A DNA stretch of 64,000 bases from Rusavskia elegans (GCA_011316305.1 SAUG01000052.1:496001-560000); one strand, 5' to 3'. Shown: positions 11,253 through 22,677, numbered from the stretch's first letter. Notes: a model not told the origin generated them from the letters alone. Made by a program: numbers and translations.

Positions 11253-12728
11253 TCAAACATCAGAGCAAGTTATCTTGAACGGCTGTTTCATCATGTCCTC
11301 CGGCCCACAACACCCACCCAAGCTTCTCCATACCGAAGTTTCCATCTCGCACCGTACGACCACCTCTTGAGCACTGGCAAAGGAGGGACAGGGTCCGCCG
11401 AGGTGCATTCTTAATTCATCTAAGGTGTGCCAGAGTTGAATGTGTCCCGGAGATTGCTGGCTTAAAGTTGCACTTTGCAATAGCAGTTCCAGGACGTGGC
11501 TAAGCCAGAACACATTCGTCGATGGCATGTACGCTTCCCACCTCTGGTCCTGCTCGTCTGCAAGCGTCTTCATTTTCCTATACACATCGTATTGCGGATG
11601 TCCCTTCCCTGTGAAAACGTCTGGGTGGTTCGAGAGATTGTTGAAGACGGTTTCCGAGTTTGCGGGTTTGGCCCTTGACAAGGTGTAGTCGATGATGGTA
11701 ACATTGATACTGGGGTTGTCGGTCCATAGCTCAGAGCTTTCGTCCGCTACTACTTTCATCCGGGGGTGTGACAGGCATATGTTGCCCAGATGTAAGTCCC
11801 TGTGCTCGAATTCGAGCTTCTTCTCTGCCACTGCAAGTGTGCTTGCCACCTGCCAGAAGATGTCCCTTGCTTGAACCACTGACAGATACCGCTCTTTCAT
11901 TGGTCCTTGGAGAATTGAGCCGCTCTTGCTGGAACGGTCGCTCTTCAGGGCGGTCTCGAGGTCGATGCCTGCATCACTCATCTCAATGAACAGCCACATC
12001 TGCTTTGGGTAGGCGCAAGCCTGATGAAAGCGTTGCGTTGTCTCATCCGTTGTTTTATCAAAGTTCGTGGATGCTGCCAACAGACAACCAGGCAGCGGGC
12101 CGCACAAGATCTCGGCCTTTCGAAATTGCACAAATCCGTCAATCTCATCAAGGGTCGACAGGAAGAAGACCTCATTGGCTGCAGACCTGACCGTGGTGAA
12201 TTCCTTTGTTTTACATCCCCAACCAGACTTGGATTGCAGTGGTATCAATTTGCCGATGGTGAAGGTACCTGGCTGCGTTTTACTCTCGATCCGAAACACG
12301 GCACCAAATGCCCCTTGAGCGATCTTGTTGAACCGACAGCACCCAGACCATGTGGCAGCCCAACTGTCAAAGTCCAAGACTTCCGAATTGACGTCCTTTA
12401 GATTCAGTAACGGCTGGAGGTGTCTCGAAATGCCGTTCCCCATGTCTGCTGTTCTGATTGGATGCTGCTCACAGGTGACAAGACTTCGTCTCTTGGGTTT
12501 GCGTGCTTTGACCTGCGTTCTGGCACTAGATTTCTCCTTCTGCGTATTAGGGTCAACAGACGCAAGCGGTTCCCTCGTGGTATCCTCGACGGTTGAAGGC
12601 TTTTCGTTGCCAAGGCTAGGAGTATTCTTCGTGACTGTTTTTGACGGTGAAGAGACATGCAGCTGTTGCATCAGGATTGCAATGTTCTCTCTCCCCCTCT
12701 TGCCGTATGCCTGTGCTTTGGTTTTCAT
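11253..12728 (-). CDS. Haspin-type serine/threonine protein kinase
   Basis: A single exon of 491 residues. The first 120 residues are a basic, disordered region. The kinase domain has a glycine loop QGAFGAVF (138-145), lysine in TIGKLIP (160), helix C Glu in AANEVFFL (186), catalytic FEHRDLHLGNIC (308-318), and DYT instead of DFG in IIDYTLSR (345-352). The last is the haspin hallmark. Haspin phosphorylates histone H3 Thr3 at centromeres and recruits the Aurora B complex in mitosis (family knowledge). Length and motifs are intact. Confidence 0.92.
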   Translation of the reverse strand: MKTKAQAYGKRGRENIAILMQQLHVSSPSKTVTKNTPSLGNEKPSTVEDTTREPLASVDPNTQKEKSSARTQVKARKPKRRSLVTCEQHPIRTADMGNGISRHLQPLLNLKDVNSEVLDFDSWAATWSGCCRFNKIAQGAFGAVFRIESKTQPGTFTIGKLIPLQSKSGWGCKTKEFTTVRSAANEVFFLSTLDEIDGFVQFRKAEILCGPLPGCLLAASTNFDKTTDETTQRFHQACAYPKQMWLFIEMSDAGIDLETALKSDRSSKSGSILQGPMKERYLSVVQARDIFWQVASTLAVAEKKLEFEHRDLHLGNICLSHPRMKVVADESSELWTDNPSINVTIIDYTLSRAKPANSETVFNNLSNHPDVFTGKGHPQYDVYRKMKTLADEQDQRWEAYMPSTNVFWLSHVLELLLQSATLSQQSPGHIQLWHTLDELRMHLGGPCPSFASAQEVVVRCEMETSVWRSLGGCCGPEDMMKQPFKITCSDV

Positions 12729-12911
12729 CCTTGGACCAATAAGCCTCAGCTCCGTAATCTCTGGCGATGAATGCGTATTAAATTACTTTTTTTGCTCGCG
12801 TGCCCGTGTTGACTTTCGGCGCGTAGGCGCTTAATTTGTTGGCCGGGTGATGCAAGTTACGTGGAAGAAAGATCTAGGCAACATCATCTCTCTAGAAGGG
12901 ACAGCGTTCTT

Positions 12912-15335
12912 CTATTTGACTTCTGCAACGCTATTGGGTATCATAGTTCTCTCGCCTTGACCAATTCGCCGCTGATCCTTGTGCAACAAATCAGATCCCC
13001 AGATCTCCTTTGCCCTTCCAACATATATCCCAAGGCTGTCTCTATTCGTCCTTCTGAGCATCTGGTTGACCTTACGTTTCGACTTGCCAGGCCCAAAGAG
13101 GCCAATCAATCGCAGCTTGAAAGCTTTGGAGACATTGTGCTGTCTGATATAGACATTGGAATCGCGAAGCTTTCGCAGCAAGGCAAGACCCCACGTCCAA
13201 TCTGGCCTTCGGCCACGCGTGCCACTTCTCTCGAGCCCGAAGAAAGTATGCTGAAACCCCCAAGCAACGATCGCTTGCTGTAGAGTCGGAGCGAAAATAA
13301 CGCGTAGAGGATGCAGAGGATTGCTTGGCTTTAAGTCGACGGTCATGCTGGGGTGTATTGGTTCGTGATCTCCTTCACCTTGCGCCAACAGGCAGGACAA
13401 AGAAGTTCGATAGGTAGGTGACGAATACCACACCACCAACCAAAGAGCTAGACGTTCGAACATGATGAGCCGTCCTGCCATGCCAAGCCGCCGAAATATC
13501 TCAGTCCATACCCATGGTGGAACGAGCCCCCCTGAGCGGAGGACATCCTGCCATATGCGGATGAGGAGAACGAGTTCCTTCGTTTCTGCTGGACGCCGAC
13601 CAACCTGCCGGGGAGATAGCATCATTCGGCTCATGTAGGTGATAGACTTTGGCTCTATCTGGATTTGAAGATCTAACATCTTGACTATCGTATTGTTCAC
13701 AGCTTGTAGCTCCCGTCGAGATAGATACGAACGTAGAATGAGGTTCCAGCGCCTTGCGAGGATGATGCCCTTCGGGAGTCTGGCAAGGAGGATTGCCATA
13801 GTGCGATCGAAGGCAATCGTGTCGCTGTTCTCGTGGTAGAATGTGAGGAGGGACTCTTGCAATTTGTGATCATCGAAAGTGTCTGTGTGGAGATCGCATG
13901 AGACAAGACTGGCAAGTAGGTGGCTCTGACGTTCAGCAACGAGCCGGCGAACTAGTATTGAAAAGGTTGAATCCCCCGTGGACACACCTGCATTGGTTAG
14001 TTGGTCCAGTCGATCTTCGATCACGCGATAGTAAGGATTGTGCAGAAGTTCTCGAGTAGCCATTGCACGTAGTGCTAGCGGACCGATTTCATGGATCCCA
14101 AGAAATCCGAGCGTCTTAATGATATTCTCAATGGAGAAAAAGCGCGTGGCCATTAATCGAGCACAGAATTCGTCACTGTAGCCATTGTTCGGAGGACCGT
14201 CCTTCTCATCCTCTACCAAGTTCAGTAACTCGGGTGACACCACAGGCGACACAAGCACGTCTTGAGTCTCGTACGGCACGAATGGAACGCCGGCCGCAAC
14301 CATCAGCCGGGTGTACTCCACCAAGCGTGCCGTTTGACCTGTAGCTGCCAAATACTGCATGATAGGCTTTGTCGGTCTTGCATTCGAGGGCAGATCTCTG
14401 CGGTCGATCAACTTCTTATGCCATGTCACTGCGGTAGCATACAATCCTTGCCTGCACAGCTCAGGTATCGCGACATCGTAGATGCGGGCCTGGGGGAAAT
14501 ATCCGTGCATGCTTAAGAACAATTGACGAAGCTTCCCGTCATTTAAAGTTATCCGGAACAGTTGCCTTATTTGTTGACTCGAAGGTGGGAAGTGTTTGTG
14601 TAGGCGCATGTGGCATAACCAGGCCCGATCAGACTTTTGCGATAAATAGTGGCCTACAACCACTACGTACAGTTTTGGCCAGACTCTGCCATGATCCTCT
14701 TTCAGTCTCCGAGCATAGATGAAAACTTCTTTAAGGATGTCAGGATCTTCGAAGCCAAGCTGAAGAAGATGGTTCCATAGGCCGTCTGCAGCCTCTCCCG
14801 TGGTGGGGAGCTTCACAGTTCTTTCGAGCATAGCCTTCCATACAAGCCGCATACCCTTGATCCCATGCACACGTCGCCTGGTATGTGCCAACTCCAGCCA
14901 GATAAGAAAATCGTTGGGGGCTTCGGATACATCGAGAAGACGCCAGATGATCCGTTCGCGGCGGCTAGAGGCCTGGCCCTCGAGACTTTGATCGAGCGTC
15001 CCCAATCCTTTCTTCAGCAAGCTTCGGCAATGAGACTCGTTTTCGGTTCGATTGGCCTTGTTCTCGGCTTGGTGTAGAGGTGCTCTTTTGTGGAACCCAG
15101 GGTTTGCAGCGCCATTGTCCTGCGAAGAGGGCCTGGGGATGTTCCTCGAAGGATCATCTAAAGAGGATCTCAAGCTGGAATATTTTCGAGCGGATCCAAG
15201 ATCCCACCGCTGCCTACACCTCGAACAGGGCCCAGGAGTGGGCAAACCCACAATGCCATCGAAGGCAGGCAGTGTACTGCGCAAGTACCGCAATGCATCA
15301 GATTTTGCCAGTAGTCGCTGCAGAGCCAAACGCAT
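12912..15335 (-). CDS. Mitochondrial helical-repeat (PPR-like) protein
   Basis: A single 807-residue frame. The N-terminus is basic with no acidic residue in its first 15 positions and contains RKYSSLRSSL, as a mitochondrial presequence would. The body is almost wholly alpha-helical with repeated helix pairs such as LCRQGLYATAVTWHKKLI and YLAATGQTARLVEYTRLM, the degenerate spacing of pentatricopeptide repeats. Fungal proteins of this size and type bind mitochondrial transcripts (family knowledge). I cannot assign it to a named factor. The gene is unbroken and sits 183 bp downstream of the haspin start, on the same strand. Confidence 0.7.
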   Translation of the reverse strand: MRLALQRLLAKSDALRYLRSTLPAFDGIVGLPTPGPCSRCRQRWDLGSARKYSSLRSSLDDPSRNIPRPSSQDNGAANPGFHKRAPLHQAENKANRTENESHCRSLLKKGLGTLDQSLEGQASSRRERIIWRLLDVSEAPNDFLIWLELAHTRRRVHGIKGMRLVWKAMLERTVKLPTTGEAADGLWNHLLQLGFEDPDILKEVFIYARRLKEDHGRVWPKLYVVVVGHYLSQKSDRAWLCHMRLHKHFPPSSQQIRQLFRITLNDGKLRQLFLSMHGYFPQARIYDVAIPELCRQGLYATAVTWHKKLIDRRDLPSNARPTKPIMQYLAATGQTARLVEYTRLMVAAGVPFVPYETQDVLVSPVVSPELLNLVEDEKDGPPNNGYSDEFCARLMATRFFSIENIIKTLGFLGIHEIGPLALRAMATRELLHNPYYRVIEDRLDQLTNAGVSTGDSTFSILVRRLVAERQSHLLASLVSCDLHTDTFDDHKLQESLLTFYHENSDTIAFDRTMAILLARLPKGIILARRWNLILRSYLSRRELQAVNNTIVKMLDLQIQIEPKSITYMSRMMLSPRQVGRRPAETKELVLLIRIWQDVLRSGGLVPPWVWTEIFRRLGMAGRLIMFERLALWLVVWYSSPTYRTSLSCLLAQGEGDHEPIHPSMTVDLKPSNPLHPLRVIFAPTLQQAIVAWGFQHTFFGLERSGTRGRRPDWTWGLALLRKLRDSNVYIRQHNVSKAFKLRLIGLFGPGKSKRKVNQMLRRTNRDSLGIYVGRAKEIWGSDLLHKDQRRIGQGERTMIPNSVAEVK

Positions 15336-15521
15336 TCAAGGGGAGCATTTAGCTGGCCGGTGCCATTGTTACGATCATTGGTGCTCGTGGCCAGGAAGAA
15401 GGGAACCAAAGGCGAATTATTAGAGTAGAAAAGCAGGAAACGGGTATTAGTAAGCAGCCCTATACGGTCAACGAGAAGCTCTTTCTCCTCGACACACCCA
15501 TCGACTTCACTCCAACCCAAC

Positions 15522-16091
15522 ATGTCGCAAAGGGTCGGCCTCACGAAGACAGCCAGTATGGCCAAACCGCTCATAAAACCTTCACTTATTTTCCGGCGCA
15601 ACATTGGGTATGACGCTCCTCCACAGCCCCAACCTACCCAACATGGGCCCCTTCGTTCAAATCCAATGAGTATACCAATAGCTGACAATTGGCCCTTGAA
15701 TTAGCTTCGTCAACCGCGAGAACCGTGTCCCATACTATCAAAAGCTGTACCAAACAACGCCTGGCCGGATATGGAGCAAGGTCCGTTCCTATAATGCTTG
15801 AGGCATCTCAACGTCTTGGTGGTTAGTTGTGGTACTGACATGGAGACCACCATCAGTCACCTCGGGCGAAATATATGCTTTATCCCTACTATGCTCTTTT
15901 GACCTTTACTTTCAGTGGTATGTCAGGTCTGACGGTGGGAAGGCTGCTGCGATCGTACTAATCGTGGATGCAGGGTCAATGTACATGATGTGTCGCATAC
16001 TCTTTGTACGTGGCCACGACGGGGGAGATGACTGTCTTTGGCTTGCTGACATACCTCGTAGGGCCACAAGACATGGTTTGGTGCTGACTGA
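15522..16091 (+). CDS. cox7: Cytochrome c oxidase subunit 7 (Cox7), five small exons
   Basis: Exons 15522-15607, 15705-15780, 15857-15917, 15974-16005 and 16062-16091 join in frame to about 94 residues. Introns have good branch sites (GCTGAC, GTACTGAC, TACTAAT). The product has NRENRVPYYQKLYQ, then IWSKSPRAKYMLYPYY, one transmembrane segment, and the C-terminal GHKTWFGAD seen in fungal Cox7. It is a nuclear-encoded single-pass subunit of complex IV in the inner mitochondrial membrane. The end of exon 1 is the least sure point: a donor at 15533 instead of 15608 would give a protein shorter by 25 residues at the N-terminus. No single exon is long enough to be noticed as a gene. Confidence 0.82.
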
Positions 16092-16351
16092 GGACAAGGT
16101 ATGGGTGTTGGCAATGGTGTTTAGTCGATTTCAAACCCACCATCAGGTCCTCAGTCCAAGCTCGGGAATTCCATATGAGGTCGAATCAAAAGTAGTTCCG
16201 TGACCTTCACATGTGATGTCGTAGTAGAGACAGATAGCTGTATTTCAATATGTACACTGGTACCCGCTCTACGGCTATAGTACACACCACTTTTGGACCT
16301 TTATTAATATACGACTCCACATTTCACGTCGATGCTGAAATCTCCTAATTA

Positions 16352-17839
16352 TCAAGCCTTGCGACTCATTTTCTTCTCCTGCTTCTTTTGTCCCTTCTCC
16401 CTTTCCCTCTCCAAGAATTTCCTCTGTTCCTCGGCACTCAATCCCTTCAATCTTGTATCCCTGATTTCCTTCTTCTTTTTCTCGGCCTCCAGTCTCCTTT
16501 CCTCCGCCTTCTCTCCCTCGTCCGCCTTCTTTAACTTTCTAATCTCCTCTTCTCTCGTTGCGCGAATCTTGCGGGTGACTTCACCACGGAAGTGTGCTGT
16601 GGCGACCAGAGTATCGGGCATTTTGAGGAAGTACTCGAAGATGGGCATGGTGGGTCCGTATGCTGAAGCGTGGGTTGAGGAAGGGAGGCGAAGGGAAATG
16701 ATGACTCGCTTGCGGGGCGTAGTTTCGTTCAGCCTGGTCATGATCTATCAGCACCAGCTTTGAGGTCACCGAGGAAGTTACATGGGAGAGCATCGTACGA
16801 CTTACTTCACTGGCTTGTCAACCGGCTGATCCGTGACAATCAGATACTCGAACGCATCTCCCGCCTTCTCGACTGCCTCCACCAAATCCTTGGTCAATAA
16901 GGTTTCGGTCACCTCCGCACTTTCGCTCATCACGCTCGCCCATTGAGGCAAATTCTTGTGATCTTTCGTTGCCGTCAACGAAACATCGTATCTCTCATCT
17001 CTCAGTCCCTTCATCTGCTCCTTGTGCACCACCGCCCACACACACGCGTCGAATCCACTGTTCGGCAGACCCTTGAATCTGGAATCCTTGGCATCCAATT
17101 CCGCTCTGCTCTTCACGGGCACTAGATCTTTCTCCTTACCATCAAAAGCGTAAATCGTAGCTTCCATGACTTCTTTCGGCGGCCGAATAGTCTCGAACAG
17201 GAAGCTCAAGGCCGTCTCCAACACGAGTATGAGTGGGTTGTACCGCTTGAACAGCTTCACCTTAAGATCTACAAATGCGACATTCTGCCTGCCGGTTGCG
17301 TATGTTATATACTCCTGTGCTGACTTCTCCTTCAGTAACCCACTGAAATCCCCTCCATAGTCTGCCAATTCCTTTCGCTTATCAAACCCAACACTTGCGA
17401 ATTCCCTCCCCAGAGGAGGCGCATGCGCCGCAATCCACACACTGGCTTTCCGTTTGTTCTTTCTGCGACCCCAGGTATGCACTAACGCAAGCACAAGGAT
17501 GAAAGGGATGATGATAGCTTCAGCATAGAAGTCGCGAGGGCTTGTGCGTTCCCAGACGCGATACCATTTGGTATAAGGGATCTTTGGGGCACCAGTGGGA
17601 AGGGTCTCGTGTTCAGGGAAGGAGGCAGCAGTCGGGGCATCGGAAGAATCAGAAGGAGGGTTGTAGATCGGAGACGGCGAAGGTGCAGAAGCAAAGTCCG
17701 CAAAATCTGTGAGTAGAGAACGCCCGATTAGTAACATCGTAAGGTAGAGAGTGCTTTGGGTGGATGTACCGTCGTCCGAGCCAGGTTCCGGAGCTATAGG
17801 CTTTTGACCTCTGAAGAGACTTTTGAAGAAGTCGCCCAT
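16352..17839 (-). CDS. CCDC47-like (DUF1682) ER membrane protein
   Basis: Exons 17839-17770, 17706-16806 and 16733-16352 (introns 63 and 72 nt, the first with a perfect TACTAAT branch site) encode 450 residues. An acidic N-terminus is followed by one transmembrane segment near residue 100 (EAIIIPFILVLALVHTW) and the DUF1682 domain with NPLILVLETALSFLFE. The end is a very basic, Glu/Lys/Arg-rich coiled-coil tail ending MSRKA. In animals CCDC47 belongs to the PAT/multipass translocon machinery and binds ribosomes through such a tail. The tail is provided entirely by the last exon. Confidence 0.88.
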
Positions 17840-18668
17840 CAGGTGCGAAAAGATCTGAGGTACGGAAGGCCCACGTTTGTCTGACGAAGGGGGAAGGGGG
17901 AAGGGGTAAAAGGGTGGATGCTATCGGTGCTGTCGAAGAAAGTCAATTGTCGTGAGATTAGTCCAAACCCCAACCAGCACTAGCCTTTGCCTCCATATCA
18001 CATTCACCCTGAAACATTTCCCAACGAGATAAGGTACAAATCAATGGAACAACAACTCCGATACGTCCTCGGCTTCTGAAGATTCGCTTTGTGTAATGCC
18101 AGCAATGACTTTGTGGAGCTCAAATATGGATGTGACTGCAGCTCATGCAAGAGATACGAGTTGGTTATGATGCAAGCTGTGTTCGCACACGAGCATTTTT
18201 ACCGTTAACACTCGGGCAGCAGGCCGCTCATGGCATTATTGGGCAGACGGAAGTCCTTGAGCTCTAATGAGACACTTAGAACCGCAGTCTTTACAGATAT
18301 GATAAAGTAACGCTGCGTTCCTCAATTTACATTCAAAATTCAGAGGATCGAGCGCGTCGAAGAAGAATGGATTTCATCACAAGAACGTTCGACGGATGGA
18401 GGAGGGCTCGAGGACCATGCCAGAATAGACGTAAGGTGATAGAAGGCCAAGGCACTCGGGCGCGAGAGGTTGCATGGCCAAGCATCAAGGGTATGTATTC
18501 AGGGGGTCTTAAATGTCATAGTCGTGCACAGCACGCAGGAAGCGAAAATCCACCATCCTACAGCTCCGGCTGATAGCCTCTCTCTCCGAAGTCGTAGCAC
18601 TTTCAACGATCTCACAAGATAGGAGTTGAATCGCAGACCAACAAACAAGCAGTCCCTGATGGGCTCGC
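17840..18668. other. Intergenic: CCDC47-like gene promoter side and calmodulin 3' flank
   Basis: About 830 bp. A G-rich stretch (GGGGGAAGGGGGAAGGGG type) lies close upstream of the CCDC47-like start, near 17888. I saw no coding exon. Confidence 0.5.
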
Positions 18669-19549
18669 TCATTTCTGCATCATGAGCTGTACGAACTCGT
18701 TGTCTGCACAAGATTAGCTTCGAAATAACGGAACGATTCTTGGTGCTTGAGGCCTACAATCAATACGACCGTCACCATCTTGATCTGCTTCCCGGATCAT
18801 CTCGTCAACTTCATCGTCCGTCAATTTCTCCCCGATGGATGTCATGACATGGCGTAGCTCTGCCGCTGAGATGAAGCCATTGTTGTCACGGTCGAAGACT
18901 TTGAATGCCTCCCGAATCTCCTCTTCAGAATCCGTATCTTTCATCTTCCGGGCCATCATCGTTAAAAACTCTATACACAAGTCAGCCACCGCCGTTTCTG
19001 CAACGACGATCAGATGATTAAGGCGTACCAGGGAAGTCAATCGTTCCGTTGTTGTCTGCATCTACTTCATTGATCATGTCTTGTAGTTCAGACTCGCTCG
19101 GATTTTGTCCTAAGGATCGCATGACGGTTCCCAGCTCTTTCGTCGTGATTTGCCCTGGAGACGGAGACTGGATCAGCCTGGCCTTTTCTGTGCTTTGTGT
19201 ATGCATATCTGACACGCGTGGGGCCGACCAGGACAGAACGATTTCTGAAAAAACGGGGCTGGAGTGACAGCCTTTTCTGAAAGAGGTCTTGCAACCCAAA
19301 AGATGCAATGGCGCGGGGAAGCATGCGACATACCATCACCGTCTTTGTCCTTTGCTGCAGTCAGTAGGGAACCCGCAGAGTGCACACAGGCTGGGCGACT
19401 CACAAAGAGAGAAAAAGCTTCCTTGAACTCAGAGACTTGCTCTTCGGTCAATGAGTCGGCCTATCGAGGACGTCAATCACGGAGCACCTTGTCTGCCAGA
19501 CGTGGAGCCCCAGATTGCGGGGTCGTGGGTGGGTGATCTAGCATACCAT
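18669..19549 (-). CDS. cmd1: Calmodulin
   Basis: Six coding exons: 19549-19547 (ATG only), 19460-19404, 19349-19334 (16 nt), 19154-19029, 18970-18758 and 18703-18669. They total exactly 450 nt, or 149 residues, the canonical calmodulin length. The product begins MADSLTEEQ, has four EF-hand loops starting DKDGDG, DADNNG, DRDNNG and DQDGDG, and ends EFVQLMMQK. Calmodulin is the main cytosolic Ca2+ sensor and activates calcineurin and CaM kinases. The splice between the 57-nt and 16-nt exons uses GTGAGT and a CAAAG acceptor. The third intron (179 nt) is long for this window. Confidence is very high because the protein is nearly invariant. Confidence 0.97.
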
Positions 19550-19892
19550 GTTCGCGTTATAGGATATTGGACGTGTTCTTCAAAGAGATAAAGCCCAAAG
19601 GATGGGGGAAGTCTGATTAAGTATAATTCGACTGCAGGTGGGGAAGGATTTGGGGATAAGGCTGCGATGTGGGATAATAATAATGTTGACATTTTGATTT
19701 GAGGTACGTAGGTCGTAAGGCTGACGGGCACCAGTCCTGGCCTTGGCACGCAAGTACCTGAACTATTTAGACCCTGAGCTATTCCAGTCCACCGAATGTG
19801 ACCAAACACTTCACCAGAAGCAAAGCAAATATGATTTTGAGGAGCTACGTTGACCCTTCCGATAGGTGATAACACGTAGAAGATCTTGCACC
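19550..19892. other. Divergent promoter region, calmodulin / tlg2
   Basis: A 343-bp head-to-head intergenic region that must hold both promoters and the 5' leader of calmodulin. I cannot name a clear TATA or CCAAT element. Confidence 0.55.
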
Positions 19893-21097
19893 ATGTGGAG
19901 AGACAGGACGAATCTGTACGATCTATCCGTGACAAGGTTATGGCAATCCAGCTGACATCAGCCACTGTATAGCTACATATCCTACCGACAATCGTACGCT
20001 CATCACCCGGCCAAAAAGAGAAGAGTGGGTCCTAGTGCCAATGGTTTTGCCAGCCATGGCGGCGAGTCCGAGGAGCGAAGGGGACTCATGTCTGCTGGCG
20101 CATTCGAGGACGACGGGGATGCTGTCATCGAAATGGACCTTCTTCCCCCCAGATGGATCGACGTACAGGATGAGGTGACAGAAATACTGGGTACAATTTC
20201 AGCCAAATCGGTAGACCTGGATCGACTACATCAGAAGCATGTGCTACCCGGTTTCGAAGATGAGGAGGTGAAACGGGAGGAGGAAGATCGCATCGAAAGG
20301 CTTACACAAGAAATCACCCGAGGCTTCCATGATTGCCAGAAAGCCATCCAACGCATCGAGATGATGGTTAAGGATGCAAGAGGGCAAGGTGGAGTAAGCA
20401 AAGGGGACGAGACAATGGCCCGCAACATCCAGATATCTTTGGCCAGTAGGGTGCAAGAAGTCAGTGCTGGCTTCAGGAAGAAGCAGAGTAACTATCTCAA
20501 GAGTTAGCATTCGTACCCGGACACCACCAGATCATGAGCTAATGCCTAACAGAAATGCGACTTCTCGGCGGCATGACAGCCCCAATGGACCGAACCCCAT
20601 CCACCACTCAGAATCCTTATACCGACCCTTCAATGATCGAGTCAGAAACCGACAAATCTTTCTCTCAGTCTACACTCCAGATGGCAACGCAAAAAAAACG
20701 TCTCAACAGCAATGACGCAGTAATTGCACAGCGTGAAAGAGAGATCACAGATATAGCCAAGGGCATCATTGAGCTGGCGGATATCTTTAAGGACTTGCAG
20801 ACCATGGTCATCGATCAGGGTACAATGCTCGATCGCATTGATTACAACGTCGAGAAGATGAATACGGATGTCAAAGAAGCCGACAAAGAGCTGGTCATCG
20901 CAACGGGGTACCAGAAGAAGAATACGAAGAGGAAGGTTCTATTCCTGTTACTGCTTCTTGTGATTGGCATGTTTATTTTATTACTTGTCAAACCGAAGAA
21001 GAGCAGTCGTCCTCCACCAGCACCACCGCCGCCAGGCCAACAGCGGTCCGGGATGTCAGAATCAGGCGCGTTAGATTCTCTGGGCTACAGGCGTTAG
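19893..21097 (+). CDS. tlg2: Qa-SNARE Tlg2 (syntaxin-16 type)
   Basis: Exons 19893-19915 (23 nt), 19973-20502 and 20553-21097 (introns 57 and 50 nt) encode 365 residues. The first exon gives MWRDRTNL, and splicing yields YISYRQSYAHHP, the conserved Tlg2 N-terminal peptide that binds the SM protein Vps45. A Habc-type helical region follows. The SNARE motif includes AQREREITDIAKGIIELA and IDQGTMLDRID with its central zero-layer Gln. A transmembrane anchor (about residues 315-335) precedes a Pro-rich tail with PPPAPPPP. Role: fusion at the trans-Golgi network and endosomes. The upstream start is preferred because the peptide matches the family. Confidence 0.93.
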
Positions 21098-21215
21098 GGA
21101 ATGTACTGATAATAGCGGACCGATTTTCAACAGTTTTTTGATGATTGCATATATCCCGCATTGGCGAGTCTTCAGCAGCATAATGTTGTACAGCACTTGA
21201 TGGGTATCTAACATA

Positions 21216-22428
21216 TCAAAAAACCAAGTCCCAGGTGATGAGGAAAGCGCAGAGCCCGCAGGTGGCGAAGAAGACCATCCTTGCAGTACTTTTCCTTTCC
21301 GTCGCTCTTTTCAATTCCTTATTTCCACTTCCAACATTCTCTGTCGTATTCAGGGAGTCCGCTACCAATTGTTCGATGTTAGAGGATTGTGTTTCCAGGT
21401 TGGCTACCAGTGTCGTCTGCAATTCTGATACTTCCAGCATTGATTTTTCCGCCGTGCTAAACAAGCAAAGAGGTGTTAGCAATAACTCAGGACGACAGAG
21501 AAACTCGCACGTCCGGACACTCACCGGACCTGATCCAAGGTATCCTCGTAATGCCTCAGCATCCCTTCATTCTCCTCCCGGAACACCTGCATCTGCTCCT
21601 CACTCAGTCCTTCTTCACCCTTCCTTTTCCCATCTTCTTCTTCCATCGCCGCCCCCCCTCCTACACATCCATTCATCCTCTTAGTCCCTCCCATATCAAC
21701 CGGCCCTTCCAACCCAATATCCATTCCCTTTGAACCCCGACTCTTATACAAAACACTCTTACTCCTCTCCAACTCCCTCTGCAACCTCCGGTCCATCATA
21801 CTCCTCTGCACCTCCCCCGCCTCCTCCAATTTCTTCTTCAGATACCATATCACGCTCTCCCGCCACGCCTTTAACGTCTCCAGTCCCACCTGCTCCCATT
21901 GCTCTTCTGGACTCAACCCTTTGTCGAGATCTTTGCTATCGCCAGCTGCCCATCGTCCGATTGCACCGCCGAATCCATAGCGTTTAGAACGTTTATGGGC
22001 TTGTATCTTTCGAGCTGTTTCTTGGCGTAGGGTCTCAGCTTCTTCGAGCTGGTGGATTGAGGCGTGGAGGGAGCGGAGGAGAGATTTGGATTCTGCGTCT
22101 AGTTGGTCGCGTTGAGGATTGGTGAAGTGGGTTGGTGTTGCGGATTGGGATCGCTTTTGCTGTTGGAGGCGCTGATGGGGTGGTGGAGTGAGGCAGAGGT
22201 AGGCGTGGCGGATGGAGTGAAGATAGTTCGTTAAAGAGGTGATGTGGGTGTTCTGCGATAGAACATGTTGTTAGTGACCGTTGAGACGACGTATTCGGAG
22301 AAACGGACGATGGAGTAAGCTTCCTTGAGGAATTCGTCCTTCACCGGTGGAGGAGTCCCCTTTCGTCTGGTGATATCAGATTTACGGGCTTTGAGGATAT
22401 CATTGATCATAGGAGTTAGGTCAGACAT
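21216..22428 (-). CDS. ufe1: Qa-SNARE Ufe1 (syntaxin-18 type), ER
   Basis: Exons 22428-22309, 22252-21525 and 21456-21216 (introns 56 and 68 nt) encode 362 residues. The start MSDLTPMIND is family-typical; an in-frame Met 12 codons upstream is less likely. Splicing joins EFLKEAYSI to NTHITSLTNYLHSIR. The C-terminal exon carries the second half of the SNARE motif (TLVANLETQSSNIEQL) and a tail anchor ending in LCAFLITWDLVF. Role: retrograde Golgi-to-ER fusion. The gene is convergent with tlg2, with only 118 bp between stops. The first intron uses GTCCGT, a donor also seen in cox7 here. Confidence 0.9.
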
Positions 22429-22677
22429 GACATTGCCCCAGCGTAGGCCTCGTAAGGAGCTCAAGCTTGAGCTTAGAACAGTCTCGTGGCCAGAGTTAAC
22501 ACCATCTTAAGTCCGACGATGTCCATACCGAGAAATACCCAGGCCAGCGTAGTCGTACAGCTCGGACAAAGTTATCTAGACATCATTAGACAGCTTGCTG
22601 TCTTTTTACCGTCGATTTTACAGACATCCTACAGACCTCGTAGTAAAACTCTCCAACAGCAATTATACAAACTCAGG

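Noticed and set aside
15170..15688. 172-codon minus-strand open frame overlapping the PPR-like gene start and cox7
   Set aside because: It runs antisense to a confident cox7 exon and overlaps the PPR-like coding start in another frame.
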